Origin: an uncultured Clostridia bacterium | GTDB taxonomy: Bacteria; Bacillota; Clostridia; Oscillospirales; Ruminococcaceae | Assembly (NCBI GenBank): GCA_945876755.1 | Contig: CAMCPM010000007.1 | Span: 1-64,000 of the forward strand | Reading direction: 5' to 3' | Length of the DNA: 64,000 nucleotides | Shown here: piece after piece, positions 9,277-17,363 of the stretch | Layout of the letters: each line of letters opens with the position of its first letter | Numbering within the stretch: position 1 is the stretch's first letter | Made by a program: the position numbers and the translations under genes | Notes under the pieces: model-generated | Database searches by the model: none | What the model saw: only the letters and a program-made list of their open reading frames with translations | Told to the model about the DNA's origin: nothing

Positions 9277-10242
9277 TCAGTTCATGTACTTGCCGAGTAC
9301 CTTTGAAATAAGCTTGTTGCACAGCAGCATTGCAAGGAACAATACAAAGCAAATCGCCGAAGCATAGCCCATCTCGTAGCGTATCCAGCCGTAGTCGAAT
9401 GCGTGAGTCATAATGGTGTGCGCCTTATAGTCTGTAGACGGGAAGCCTGCAAGGCTTCTGCCGACCAGGTCAACGGTAAAGGAGGAAACGATCTGCATTA
9501 CAGCCGCGAACATGAGCTGCGGTCCCATTGAAGGGATAGTGATGTAGATAAGTTCCTGCCATCTGTTGCTTATGCCCTCGATAGCGCCTGCCTCGTACAT
9601 CGCCTTGTCGATACCCTGGAAGCCTGCACGCATCGCAAGGAAGCCTGCACCCATGGATACCCACAGCTGAACGATGATTACACAGGTAAGAACGTAGTTG
9701 GCGTCGGTAAGCCACTGGATAGCAGCTGTTGTAATGCCAAGCTCGCTGAGGAGAGCGTTAAGATAACCGTATGCGTCGCCCGAGAAGATGAGCTGCCATA
9801 CGAAGTAGATGTTGCCCGCCATTGACGGCGCATAGAAAATAAGCGTAAATATAGTTTTGAGTACCGGGTGAAGCTCATTGATGAGCCATGCAAGGAAAAA
9901 GCTGAGTGCATAGCTGAGAGGTCCGGTAAAGATAGCGAATATCAGAGTAGTTCTGATAGAGCCGATGAAAACGTCGTCCTCAAGGAACATGGTGTAGAAG
10001 TTCTGGAAACCGACGAACTTCGGTGGAAAGTGCGCCATATCGAAATCGGTGAAGCCGATAGGCAGCGACATACAAACGGGAATGATCGTAAACACGAGGA
10101 AGAACGCCATAAACGGAAGAAGCATAAAATAGCAGGTCTTGTTTCTCTTCATTTCGTGCCATGTGTAGCCCCATTTTTCTTTAAAGGACATTTTGCGCTC
10201 ATTGGGCAGCAAAATTTCCTTCTTTTGAGTTTCAGCAGCCAA
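9277..10242 (-). CDS. Sugar ABC transporter permease (MalF type)
   Basis: Permease of 321 residues with six hydrophobic helices and the EAA loop (GIDKAMYEAGAIEGISNRW). Starts at a TTG codon seven bases after GGAGGG; no better start is in frame. It lies 17 bases after the solute-binding protein gene, the usual binding protein-permease-permease order. Confidence 0.9.
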   Translation of the reverse strand: MAAETQKKEILLPNERKMSFKEKWGYTWHEMKRNKTCYFMLLPFMAFFLVFTIIPVCMSLPIGFTDFDMAHFPPKFVGFQNFYTMFLEDDVFIGSIRTTLIFAIFTGPLSYALSFFLAWLINELHPVLKTIFTLIFYAPSMAGNIYFVWQLIFSGDAYGYLNALLSELGITTAAIQWLTDANYVLTCVIIVQLWVSMGAGFLAMRAGFQGIDKAMYEAGAIEGISNRWQELIYITIPSMGPQLMFAAVMQIVSSFTVDLVGRSLAGFPSTDYKAHTIMTHAFDYGWIRYEMGYASAICFVLFLAMLLCNKLISKVLGKYMN

Positions 10243-10259
10243 AGGTTAACCCTCCATTC

Positions 10260-13172
10260 TTAATCTTCTTCGTCAAGACCGAGATTTTCTCGTTTTCTTG
10301 TAATTTCTCTGTTGATGTCGATATTGTACCAGCGGAGCGTCTCGCGCGGATTTTCCTTATCGTTAACAACCGAACGGAACGCGTTCATGATACTTCTTGT
10401 AACAACGTAAGCTGACGGAACAATGGGTATCTCCTCAAGCTGATCCATCTGACCGAGGATCTTTTCAAGGTCCTTGTTTGACCAATTCATTTCCTTGAGA
10501 GCCTCAACGTTTGCGGTATCAAAGCGTCCGAGAGGACCCATAACGCCTTCAACGTTCTGACCGTATTCGATCATTGTATCGGTTTCGGTAAACCACTTAA
10601 TGAATTCCCATGCAGCGTCCTTATCCTTGCAGTCGGAAAGGATGATAGCACCCGAACCGTTTGAGTTTGAAGCGTGAGAAATTGTGCCGTCCTCTCTGAG
10701 AGTACCGGGAACCTCGCAGAAGTCCCAAAGACCCTTTATTTCGGGAGCCGCAACATTAAGCTGGTTATAGAACGTGCAGTAGTTCTGGATAACGATAGGA
10801 GCCTCGCCCGTTCTGAAACGTGTAAATGGGTCATATGTCTGGTCAAACTTATATACATTATAGAAGTCTGTCCATTTTGCGAATGCGTCAACAGCAGCCT
10901 GACTATCAAAATTTGTAGCAGTCTGCTCTTCATTATAATAGTTTGTTCCGGACTGAAGCATAAGCAGAGCAAAGGTGTGTCCTGCTTCTGTTGCGGGAGA
11001 AATAGAAACGCCGTTTACAACACCGGGGAGAACAAGACCGGGCTGCATATATTTTCTCTGAATAGCGGGGAGCATATCAATAAGCTCATCCCATGTCTCG
11101 GGAGGCTCAGTGATACCTACCTGTGACAGCATATCCTTGCGGTAGAACATCATCGGGAAGCTCTGGTTTATCGGAATACCGTAAACATCGCCGTTGTATG
11201 TATACTGAACCATAGCATTCCTCTGGAAACGGGACTTGACTTCATCGAAGCCCTCCATATCGTTCAGCGGAATGATAAGATCACGGACAGCCAAGTTAAC
11301 GGGGAATTCACCGCCGACAAACAAAGCAACGTCAGGACCTTTACCTGCAAGAACCGCCTCCATGATAGCACCCTGAACAAGGTTAATGGAAACCTGAGTG
11401 TCATGGTTAGGGTTGAATTCAGCGTCAGCCATCTGCTTGATAACGTTAGTCTGGTCACGGCCGAGAGAAACCCATACATTTATGGAATCGCCGGTAGTAT
11501 CGGAAAGAACGGTGTAGTCCTCAAAGAATGAATTAATGAATCCCTTGAAGCTGAATGCAAAGCTCTTGCCGAACTTGGACTTAACGGAAGTAAACTTGCC
11601 GTCAGCGGGAGCAAGCTCAATAAAGTCTATTTCAAGGGGCTGTTCGCGGTACTGTCTCATCCATGAAGAAACAGAAGCAACATTATCCTTGATAGAGTTA
11701 TTGGATATCATATCGGGGATCTTGTTCGGCTTGTCAGCAGCCTTTTCAAGAACAGTTGCAAGTCTTTCAAGAGCAGCAGCCTCAGTACCCTTCTGATTAG
11801 CAAGCGCCTCAATGTTAGCCTCTTCTTCAAGAAGCTGTTCGGAAAGCTGTGTGAAAACGTCAACGATCTCAGGGATCTCCTTGTGGATAAAGTAATCGGT
11901 GTACTTATCCGGTGTAGGACCCGTGATCATAAGTATCTGCATATAGTATTGGTTAGCAGTATAAACAACACTGTCAAGACGGCGCATTGACTCGCCTATC
12001 TCGCCCGGGATAACCTCCAGCGACAGCTCATGCTTGCCCTTGTCCAGATAAACATAAGCAGGGTCGCCGTTTTCATCGCAGGGAACAACAGTTATCCAGT
12101 CATCATCGTACTGGAACTTTATCTGTGCAAAAGCCTCATTGGGGACTTCGCCGTCAATTCTGAGGCGGCGGTTGGTGTAAAGACCGCGAAGCTCGTTCTG
12201 ACGCGCCTTGATACCGACCTTGTAATAGCCGGCGGTTTCAACGTTCATTTCCCATGTAATAGCCTGACCTGCGGTATCCCAAGTACCGTCACCTACTGTA
12301 TTGTAGCGCTGTTTTGACGGATGGGAGGGTTCAGTAAGGTAAGAACCTCTGTCATAAGTCGGGAAAAGCGTCTGGGAGTTTGTGTAAGCGTACTGCTCAC
12401 CCTGAAGCTTGATAACTTCAGCGCCGCTGTTAGCGGAGAGTTCGGAATCCGAAGGCTTTGAATACTTTTTGTAACCGTTAACATTGCAAAGCTTTATGTA
12501 CTCGATAGCCACGGAAGCACGTTCCGACTCCAGCGAAATGGTATGTGAACCTGCCTCAAGGTTGAAGTAAAGCGGTTCGTTGAAGAGACCGTCCACATCA
12601 TAGATCATGGTCTTGACCCATCTTGGAGCCTGTACCTGAGGGGGACGGACCTCATTATCCTTGGAGTCAACGCTTATAGGGTAAGCACTTGTCCAGATAT
12701 GAGGGAGCGCCGCACGGGTAGCGGTATCGTATGGGGACTCGCCGTCCAGCAGGATAGAAAATTCAGTCGTAGTAGCACCGTCAGCAAGCGGATAATAGCT
12801 TACCTCAAGCTGATAAGCGCCGGACTGTGGAACATCGACAGTAAAATCGACCCGACCCTCCTGATTAGACCATACCAAAACATTGTCCTTACCCTCGAAG
12901 GTTGTCACTTCGGCTTCAGCGATATCGTCCTTGCCGGAATAAGCAAGCAGCGCCTCAGCGTTCGGGCGCGGAACGTTTGCAATTTCGTCGAAGTATTCGC
13001 TGTAAGTTTTCTGCTTTACGAAAGCAGCAGCAGCTTCGTGGTAAGTCGCCGCCGCAGTAGCAGCAGGCTTCTCATCGTCGGCAAAGGCCGGGAAGCATGA
13101 CAGCACAGGAACACAAACGAGAACCGCAAGTGCCGCGGACAAAACTCTCTTAAAATTCGTTTTCCTTGACAA
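10260..13172 (-). CDS. Large solute-binding protein with N-terminal beta-sandwich modules
   Basis: Exported protein of about 970 residues, more than twice the usual length of sugar-binding proteins. A signal peptide ends near FPAFADD. Two carbohydrate-binding-like beta-sandwich modules follow (about residues 70-240, with GAYQLEVSYYPLADG and NLEAGSHTISLE; and about 250-420, with ETAGYYKVGIKARQ and DKGKHELSLEV), then a helical linker (about 430-550) and a classical type 1 solute-binding domain (about 560-960, with GKGPDVALFVGG and GEAPIVIQNYC). No lipobox is evident. I place the start at a TTG at 13172, eight bases after AAAGGTGG; an earlier GTG overlaps that ribosome site. First gene of the operon. 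Confidence 0.88.
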   Translation of the reverse strand: MSRKTNFKRVLSAALAVLVCVPVLSCFPAFADDEKPAATAAATYHEAAAAFVKQKTYSEYFDEIANVPRPNAEALLAYSGKDDIAEAEVTTFEGKDNVLVWSNQEGRVDFTVDVPQSGAYQLEVSYYPLADGATTTEFSILLDGESPYDTATRAALPHIWTSAYPISVDSKDNEVRPPQVQAPRWVKTMIYDVDGLFNEPLYFNLEAGSHTISLESERASVAIEYIKLCNVNGYKKYSKPSDSELSANSGAEVIKLQGEQYAYTNSQTLFPTYDRGSYLTEPSHPSKQRYNTVGDGTWDTAGQAITWEMNVETAGYYKVGIKARQNELRGLYTNRRLRIDGEVPNEAFAQIKFQYDDDWITVVPCDENGDPAYVYLDKGKHELSLEVIPGEIGESMRRLDSVVYTANQYYMQILMITGPTPDKYTDYFIHKEIPEIVDVFTQLSEQLLEEEANIEALANQKGTEAAALERLATVLEKAADKPNKIPDMISNNSIKDNVASVSSWMRQYREQPLEIDFIELAPADGKFTSVKSKFGKSFAFSFKGFINSFFEDYTVLSDTTGDSINVWVSLGRDQTNVIKQMADAEFNPNHDTQVSINLVQGAIMEAVLAGKGPDVALFVGGEFPVNLAVRDLIIPLNDMEGFDEVKSRFQRNAMVQYTYNGDVYGIPINQSFPMMFYRKDMLSQVGITEPPETWDELIDMLPAIQRKYMQPGLVLPGVVNGVSISPATEAGHTFALLMLQSGTNYYNEEQTATNFDSQAAVDAFAKWTDFYNVYKFDQTYDPFTRFRTGEAPIVIQNYCTFYNQLNVAAPEIKGLWDFCEVPGTLREDGTISHASNSNGSGAIILSDCKDKDAAWEFIKWFTETDTMIEYGQNVEGVMGPLGRFDTANVEALKEMNWSNKDLEKILGQMDQLEEIPIVPSAYVVTRSIMNAFRSVVNDKENPRETLRWYNIDINREITRKRENLGLDEED

Positions 13173-13263
13173 CAGATAGACCACCTTTCATATAACCTAA
13201 CTCGAAAAGACCAACGGTTTGCGACAAAAAACAGCAAAAACAGTGCAAACCATACAAGTTCAA

Positions 13264-13289
13264 TGTGTAATCATAGTGATAATTACACA
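13264..13289. promoter_or_regulatory. Candidate operator in the leader of the uptake operon
   Basis: An inverted repeat TGTGTAAT, ten bases, ATTACACA lies between the promoter and the first gene, about 40 bases downstream of the predicted transcription start. Its form suits a dimeric repressor acting as a roadblock. No regulator gene is adjacent, so the factor is unknown. Confidence 0.5.
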
Positions 13290-13334
13290 AAAAATGTGTT
13301 ATACACCGATAAAAATATATAGAGTTGTATAATT

Positions 13335-13363
13335 ATTATATCAATTTGCCTAACAAATGTCAA
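13335..13363 (-). promoter_or_regulatory. Consensus promoter of the uptake operon
   Basis: On the minus strand a perfect TTGACA and a perfect TATAAT are separated by 17 bp. The start of transcription would be near 13328, giving a leader of about 155 bases before the TTG start. A promoter this strong implies that control acts through repression, fitting the downstream inverted repeat. Confidence 0.85.
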
Positions 13364-13440
13364 GCATTTGTCGTTAATTTTGTTCAAAAGCGAGCTAAAA
13401 AATATGCCAAGAATTATATAAAACGTTTAAGTAAAAATAA

Positions 13441-13466
13441 AAAGCGTGTGGAAAACCACACGCTTT
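13441..13466 (-). terminator. Second terminator after the surface protein gene
   Basis: An 11-bp perfect stem (AAAGCGTGTGG with CCACACGCTTT) with a four-base loop, followed on the minus strand by TTATTTTTAC. It backs up the terminator at 13479-13509 and insulates the uptake operon promoter. Confidence 0.75.
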
Positions 13467-13478
13467 GGGTAAAAAAAC

Positions 13479-13509
13479 GGCACTGTCCGTTCTGCATACG
13501 GACAGTGCC
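13479..13509 (-). terminator. Terminator of the surface protein gene
   Basis: A perfect 11-bp stem (GGCACTGTCCG with CGGACAGTGCC) and a nine-base loop, followed on the minus strand by seven T. It lies about 80 bases downstream of the stop codon at 13588. The rest of 13173-13587 holds the uptake operon leader and promoter and nothing coding. Confidence 0.85.
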
Positions 13510-13587
13510 TATTGATGTTAGAATAACGTTAATTACAAATAGTAACCGTTGTTATACTTTCATGATTTGCTGATAATCAGCAGGCAA

Positions 13588-15474
13588 TTAGCCTCTCTTC
13601 TTAGCAACAACAGCAGCAGCAGCGAGAGCTACAGGGATAACTGCGAGAGCTACAGAAGCGTTACCTGTTGTAGGGTTAGAAACCTCAGGAGCAGCAGCGG
13701 GCTCGTCAGCGGGCTCCTCTGCAGGCTCGTCAGCGGGCTCATCTGCATCGTCGTCTGCGTCGATGTCTGCACCCTCATCGTCATCTGTGTCGAGAGTATC
13801 CTCGTCGCCTTCTGTGCCAGCGTCGGAAGAAACATCGTCAGCCTCACCAGCTGTGAGAACGAGATCCATAGAATCCCAGAACCACATACGGGATGTAGCG
13901 AGCTTGAGAGAACGTACATATGTTGCAAAGTCGTTATCAGTCATAGCGCCATCCATGATAGCATCCCAATCGAAGGAGAGGGAAGTAGCTGACCAATCGA
14001 AGCGTTCTGTCTCAGAAAGGCTCATTGTAAGAGCTTCGTTAACTACGAGAGCACCAGCGAAGAGGTTTTCACCTTCCCATTCATAACCTTTGTACTCTGT
14101 TCCCTCAGGAGCATAGAACCAGTCATAGAGGTGCTGACCGAATGCCTTGTACTGAGCGTCGCCTTCCCAATCGTTAGGAGTGTAAACATATGCTGTGTAC
14201 TTTGTGCCATCTTCCTTAACGAGTTCCTTGGACATAACGTTCATTACAGCAGTGTTGAATGTGAATGTAACGTTGTCGTAGTTAGCGATAGCGTCATTGA
14301 TAACAGCTGTTGCGTTAACGTATGCCTTATCCTTGTTAGCGCCTGCGAGAGTATTTGTGTTCTCGAGGTACCAAAGGATGTTTTCGTTGCCTGTGTAGTT
14401 AGTCATGAAAGGAGCCTGAACCTTTGTAGGAGCAGAGTATCCGGAGTAACCAGCGTCACCAGCAACACCGTTGAGGGAGATAGCGAACTTGCCAGCAGTT
14501 ACCTGAGCACCAACTGTACCAGCATCCTTAGCTGTGATGCAGGGCATTGTAGCTGTTACAGTGATGTTAGCTGTTACAACATCCTTAGCAGCCTCAGCAG
14601 CTGTGTAGTTGATTGTGATGATATCACCAACAGTACCAGCAGCAGCAGCGATACCGTAATCAGCAGCTGTCTTGCCGTCAGCATCATAGTAACCAGCAGG
14701 AACTGCAGGTTTACCAGCTGTAGCAGGTGTGTATGTGTAAGTCTTACCAGCTACTGTGTAAACAAGAACGTCAGGTGTAGATGCTCTGAGAGCTTCGAGT
14801 GTTGCAATGGTAGTAGCATCACCTGTAGGATCAAGGTCAACAGCGTCGGTGTCATTATGCCACTTAGCATCACCAGCGGGAACTGCAGGAACAAGAGCCT
14901 TCCATGTAAGAGTTGTTGTGCCTTCCTTAGCAAGGCCGCTCTTCTTGTAGAATGCGCCGTTGATTGTAGCAACTGTGCCGTTGCTTGCAACTACTGTGAG
15001 GTATTCCTCGATACCCTCTGTAGCAGCAGCATCGCCACCGATGAGAGCAGGAGAACCATCGTTGATAGCCTTAACAGGAATGTCGATGAAGTGGTAGTAA
15101 CCAGCAGCATCAGACCAAGAGTTCATCATGTCAGCAGCTACCTTGTTGTAGCCCTCTGTCCACTCATCCTCTGTGAATGTGATGGGGTTGATAGCCTTGT
15201 TTGTGTCAATGTACTGACCGCTTACAACGATCTTATCCTTCCAACCGTTGCTGTCAGCAGGAGAAACAACCTTGATTGTAACCTTATCGCCTGCAACAAG
15301 CTTAACGTTAGGGAATGTAGCCTTGATTGTTACCTTACCATCCTGCTGGTTCTGAAGAGTAGCAACGAGATTGTAAGAAAGTGTCTTGCTCTCGAGAGCG
15401 GAAACTGTAGTAGCCATTGCAGATACAGCTACTGCGCCTGCTGCGATTGCAGCAATTGTCTTTTTCATGTTCAT
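13588..15474 (-). CDS. Secreted surface protein with NPTTG sorting-like tail
   Basis: Exported protein of about 628 residues. Signal peptide MNMKKTIAAIAAGAVAVSA, cut near VSALES. The Ala/Thr/Val-rich body has no family I recognise. It is followed by an acidic Asp/Glu tract and Pro-Ala-Asp-Glu repeats (about residues 560-590), then NPTTG, a hydrophobic Ala/Val segment and KKRG. That ending has the order of a sortase signal, and (S/N)PxTG is the motif of clostridial class B-type sortases. The ATG at 15474 is chosen for AAGGAGG eight bases upstream. It is a single-gene unit with a strong promoter and two terminators, so abundant expression is likely. Confidence 0.7.
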   Translation of the reverse strand: MNMKKTIAAIAAGAVAVSAMATTVSALESKTLSYNLVATLQNQQDGKVTIKATFPNVKLVAGDKVTIKVVSPADSNGWKDKIVVSGQYIDTNKAINPITFTEDEWTEGYNKVAADMMNSWSDAAGYYHFIDIPVKAINDGSPALIGGDAAATEGIEEYLTVVASNGTVATINGAFYKKSGLAKEGTTTLTWKALVPAVPAGDAKWHNDTDAVDLDPTGDATTIATLEALRASTPDVLVYTVAGKTYTYTPATAGKPAVPAGYYDADGKTAADYGIAAAAGTVGDIITINYTAAEAAKDVVTANITVTATMPCITAKDAGTVGAQVTAGKFAISLNGVAGDAGYSGYSAPTKVQAPFMTNYTGNENILWYLENTNTLAGANKDKAYVNATAVINDAIANYDNVTFTFNTAVMNVMSKELVKEDGTKYTAYVYTPNDWEGDAQYKAFGQHLYDWFYAPEGTEYKGYEWEGENLFAGALVVNEALTMSLSETERFDWSATSLSFDWDAIMDGAMTDNDFATYVRSLKLATSRMWFWDSMDLVLTAGEADDVSSDAGTEGDEDTLDTDDDEGADIDADDDADEPADEPAEEPADEPAAAPEVSNPTTGNASVALAVIPVALAAAAVVAKKRG

Positions 15475-15596
15475 GAAAAAATCCTCCTTGTTTTGTTTTA
15501 ATTTTTCTTTATTTATTTCCAAATTTAAATGGAAATCAAATAGAATATTATGACAACATCAGCGTTACTTAAACGCTTTCTGTATATCACGCTATT

Positions 15597-15625
15597 ATTC
15601 TAACATTTCGCGCTCAAAGTGTCAA
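15597..15625 (-). promoter_or_regulatory. Promoter of the surface protein gene
   Basis: On the minus strand TTGACA and TAGAAT are 17 bp apart. The predicted leader is about 115 bases. The -35 box lies beside a GTGTACACT-type sequence that recurs at about 15664, which might be a regulator site. Confidence 0.8.
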
Positions 15626-15639
15626 TGTACACTTACGAC

Positions 15640-15810
15640 AAATTTTCAAAACCATTTTCGGTCCAAGTGTACACTTTTCACTAAATTTTGCAACTTTGAA
15701 AGCAAAATATGTCGTTTGCCGGTAACCGTTTAGAAACAATCGTAACGGTTTTGTAATTTTTTCTGTATTTTCCGCACACTGAAATTTCGCCGAAATTTCA
15801 GCAAATATCC
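15640..15810. other. Gene-free stretch with an 11-bp palindrome
   Basis: Between the surface protein promoter and the small-RNA promoter I see no gene. The stretch holds a second GTGTACACT-like word near 15664 and a perfect inverted repeat, CTGAAATTTCG with CGAAATTTCAG (15779-15789 and 15791-15801), ending ten bases before the small-RNA -35 box. That position suits an operator. Confidence 0.4.
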
Positions 15811-15839
15811 TTGACAAAGCCGGCACAGCCGAGTATAAT
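15811..15839 (+). promoter_or_regulatory. Consensus promoter of the candidate antitoxin RNA
   Basis: A perfect TTGACA and TATAAT 17 bp apart on the plus strand, pointing at the toxin gene. No reading frame follows; the transcript would meet a terminator about 90 bases later. Confidence 0.85.
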
Positions 15840-15845
15840 ATGTAT

Positions 15846-15932
15846 AGAGGGCATACCGGTAGGACGGTTGCTTCCTTGGTTTTAGTTAAAAAAATAACCG
15901 TCAACTTTGGAGAGCTGGGCGGTTATTTTTTA
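15846..15932 (+). ncRNA. Candidate antitoxin small RNA, antisense to the toxin mRNA 3' end
   Basis: A predicted RNA of about 87 bases runs from the consensus promoter at 15811 to the terminator at 15890-15932, converging on the toxin gene. It would overlap the 3' end of the toxin mRNA, as RatA overlaps txpA. Its 5' part (15849-15875) copies the toxin leader in sense (GGGCATACC and GGACGGTTGCTTCC, against GGGTATACC and GGACGGTTGCTCCC), so the two leaders are inverted repeats in the DNA and are not complementary there. Confidence 0.55.
15890..15932. terminator. Shared bidirectional terminator of the toxin-antitoxin pair
   Basis: AAAAATAACCG pairs with CGGTTATTTTT around a 19-base loop. T-rich tails flank the stem on both strands, so it can stop both convergent transcripts. 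Confidence 0.75.
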
Positions 15933-15952
15933 TTTATGTAAATAAAAAACGA

Positions 15953-16045
15953 CTACTTTTTCTTGTTTTTGAATACAAGAAAGCATAGCGTGATAATGTC
16001 AACAATGAGTATCATAAACTGGATCAAGTCCGCTAATGTTACCAT
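15953..16045 (-). CDS. Holin-like type I toxin peptide
   Basis: A 30-residue peptide (MVTLADLIQF, a hydrophobic helix of Ile, Leu, Val and Phe, then KNKKK). A short N-terminus, one membrane span and a Lys tail are the pattern of Firmicutes holin-like type I toxins (TxpA/BsrG and PF16935-like). A longer frame reaches 16135, but only the ATG at 16045 follows a ribosome site (GGGAGGTGA, about 10 bases). A consensus promoter lies upstream and a convergent small RNA downstream. Family membership is by pattern; toxicity is not shown by the sequence. Confidence 0.65.
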   Translation of the reverse strand: MVTLADLIQFMILIVDIITLCFLVFKNKKK

Positions 16046-16103
16046 CTCGATTATCACCTCCCTTATGGGAGCAACCGTCCGCCGTCTGGTATACCCAAAA
16101 CGT

Positions 16104-16132
16104 ATTTTATCACATTTTTCCGCATTTGTCAA
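16104..16132 (-). promoter_or_regulatory. Promoter of the toxin gene
   Basis: On the minus strand TTGACA and TAAAAT are 17 bp apart, giving a toxin leader of about 50 bases. The -35 box overlaps the T-tract of the rpsR terminator. Confidence 0.8.
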
Positions 16133-16140
16133 CAAAACAA

Positions 16141-16170
16141 AACCGCCGCACTGATTAAAGTACGGCGGTT
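16141..16170 (-). terminator. Terminator of the rpsF-ssb-rpsR operon
   Basis: AACCGCCG pairs with CGGCGGTT, followed on the minus strand by TTGTTTTG. It lies eight bases after the rpsR stop codon. Confidence 0.8.
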
Positions 16171-16177
16171 ATTTTTA

Positions 16178-16426
16178 TCAGTCTGAAACGTAAGGAAGCA
16201 GAGCAATGTATCTTGCACGCTTGATAGCAACCGTAAGTTCTCTCTGATGGTAAGCACAAGTGCCTGTAACACGTCTGGGGAGAATCTTAGCTCTCTCTGT
16301 CATGCACTTTCTGAGTCTTGCGATATCCTTATAATCAATTTTCTCCACTCTGTCAGCGCAGAACATACAAACCTTTTTGCGGGTTCTCTTAGCGCCGCGT
16401 GGAGCCTTTTCTCTATCCTTCTCCAT
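16178..16426 (-). CDS. rpsR: 30S ribosomal protein S18
   Basis: Small-subunit ribosomal protein of 82 residues that binds next to S6 on the 16S rRNA platform. The family block [18 protein letters not shown] is complete. It is the cysteine-containing form (CMFC, then C and CAYH), which may bind zinc. Preceded by AAGGAGG; last gene of the conserved rpsF-ssb-rpsR operon. Confidence 0.98.
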   Translation of the reverse strand: MEKDREKAPRGAKRTRKKVCMFCADRVEKIDYKDIARLRKCMTERAKILPRRVTGTCAYHQRELTVAIKRARYIALLPYVSD

Positions 16427-16464
16427 TATGAAACCTCCTTGTAAAATAATACGGTAATTCGTTA

Positions 16465-16977
16465 TCAGAACGGCAGGTCGCCGTCGCCGATAACCTCTTC
16501 AAAATCACCCAGATCTCCGAACGAAACGGTAGGCGCAGGAGCGCTCTGCTGAGGAGCAAACTGCGGCTGGCTGTTCTGAACGGGCTGTGACTGATTATAC
16601 TGAGGCTGAGCAAACTGCTGGGGCGCATAATTTCCGCTTGCCTGAGCAGCAGCCTTTGTCTCGCCGAACTGGACATTATCCGCATAGACCTCCGTCACAT
16701 AGTGACGAACATCAGGGTAACGCTTATCGTCATAGGTTCTGGTCCTCAGATTACCCTCAACGATTATCATTCTGCCCTTTGCGAAATATCTGCTGATAAA
16801 TTCGGCAGTCTGACGCCAAGCGACAACGGTAATAAAATCGGTCTGTCTTTCACCGTTCTGGGAAGAATAGTTTCTGTCCACAGCAACGGTTATCTGACAG
16901 GTCGAAACACCTGTCGGAGTCTGTCTCAGCTCTGGATCGGCAGTAAGTCTGCCCATTAAGATAACCTTGTTCAACAT
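16465..16977 (-). CDS. ssb: Single-stranded DNA-binding protein
   Basis: SSB of about 170 residues. The OB-fold domain (about 1-105) starts [11 protein letters not shown]; a Gln/Pro-rich disordered linker follows; the acidic tail ends GDGDLPF, which recruits replication and repair proteins. I use the ATG at 16977 because AAAGGA is correctly spaced there; an ATG four codons earlier overlaps the ribosome site. Lies between rpsF and rpsR, the standard Firmicutes order. Confidence 0.97.
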   Translation of the reverse strand: MLNKVILMGRLTADPELRQTPTGVSTCQITVAVDRNYSSQNGERQTDFITVVAWRQTAEFISRYFAKGRMIIVEGNLRTRTYDDKRYPDVRHYVTEVYADNVQFGETKAAAQASGNYAPQQFAQPQYNQSQPVQNSQPQFAPQQSAPAPTVSFGDLGDFEEVIGDGDLPF

Positions 16978-17014
16978 AAATACTGCCATCCTTTCGTTTT
17001 AGCGGTACGTTCAA

Positions 17015-17305
17015 TTACTTAACGGTAATAAGTGAACGCATAACGCCGTCAGTGATCTTGAATACACGGTCAAGCTCAGCAGGGAAATCGGGCTTGCAGG
17101 TGTAAGTGTAAAGCACATAGTAGCCCTCGGTCTGGTCGTCGATCTCATAAGCAAGCTTTCTCTTGCCCATTTCCTCAACGGATTCCATAGTACCGTTAGC
17201 CTCGATAAGCGCTGTGAACTTGTCGTTAAGAGCCTTAACGCCCTCTTCGCCGTTCTTCAGGCTGTAAATAGCCATGGTCTCATAAGTTTCGTTTACCTTT
17301 GCCAT
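17015..17305 (-). CDS. rpsF: 30S ribosomal protein S6
   Basis: Ribosomal protein of 96 residues; YETMAIYSLKNGEEG and KRKLAYEIDDQTEGYYVLYTY are the family blocks. A longer frame exists, but the ATG at 17305 follows GAGGAGGTG. The leader upstream contains a short GC-rich hairpin (CGTCCGCG with CACGGGCG). In other Firmicutes an S6:S18-binding leader motif controls this operon, and this hairpin is a weak candidate for it. Confidence 0.97.
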   Translation of the reverse strand: MAKVNETYETMAIYSLKNGEEGVKALNDKFTALIEANGTMESVEEMGKRKLAYEIDDQTEGYYVLYTYTCKPDFPAELDRVFKITDGVMRSLITVK

Positions 17306-17363
17306 TAAAAACACCTCCTCTTGGATTACGCCCGTGACGATACGCGGACGAGGATACTTTACA

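Noticed and set aside
14131-15501. 456-residue Cys-rich open frame on the plus strand
   Set aside because: It lies wholly antisense to the surface protein gene, has no ribosome site, and its Cys/Ser richness is the mirror of Ala/Thr codons in the real gene.
15846-15932. Fst/par-type antitoxin with complementary direct repeats
   Set aside because: The shared leader sequences are inverted, so the two RNAs carry the same sequence there; pairing is expected only at the 3' overlap.
15953-16135. 60-residue version of the toxin
   Set aside because: The added N-terminus is soluble and basic, covers the mRNA leader and ribosome site, and has no site of its own.
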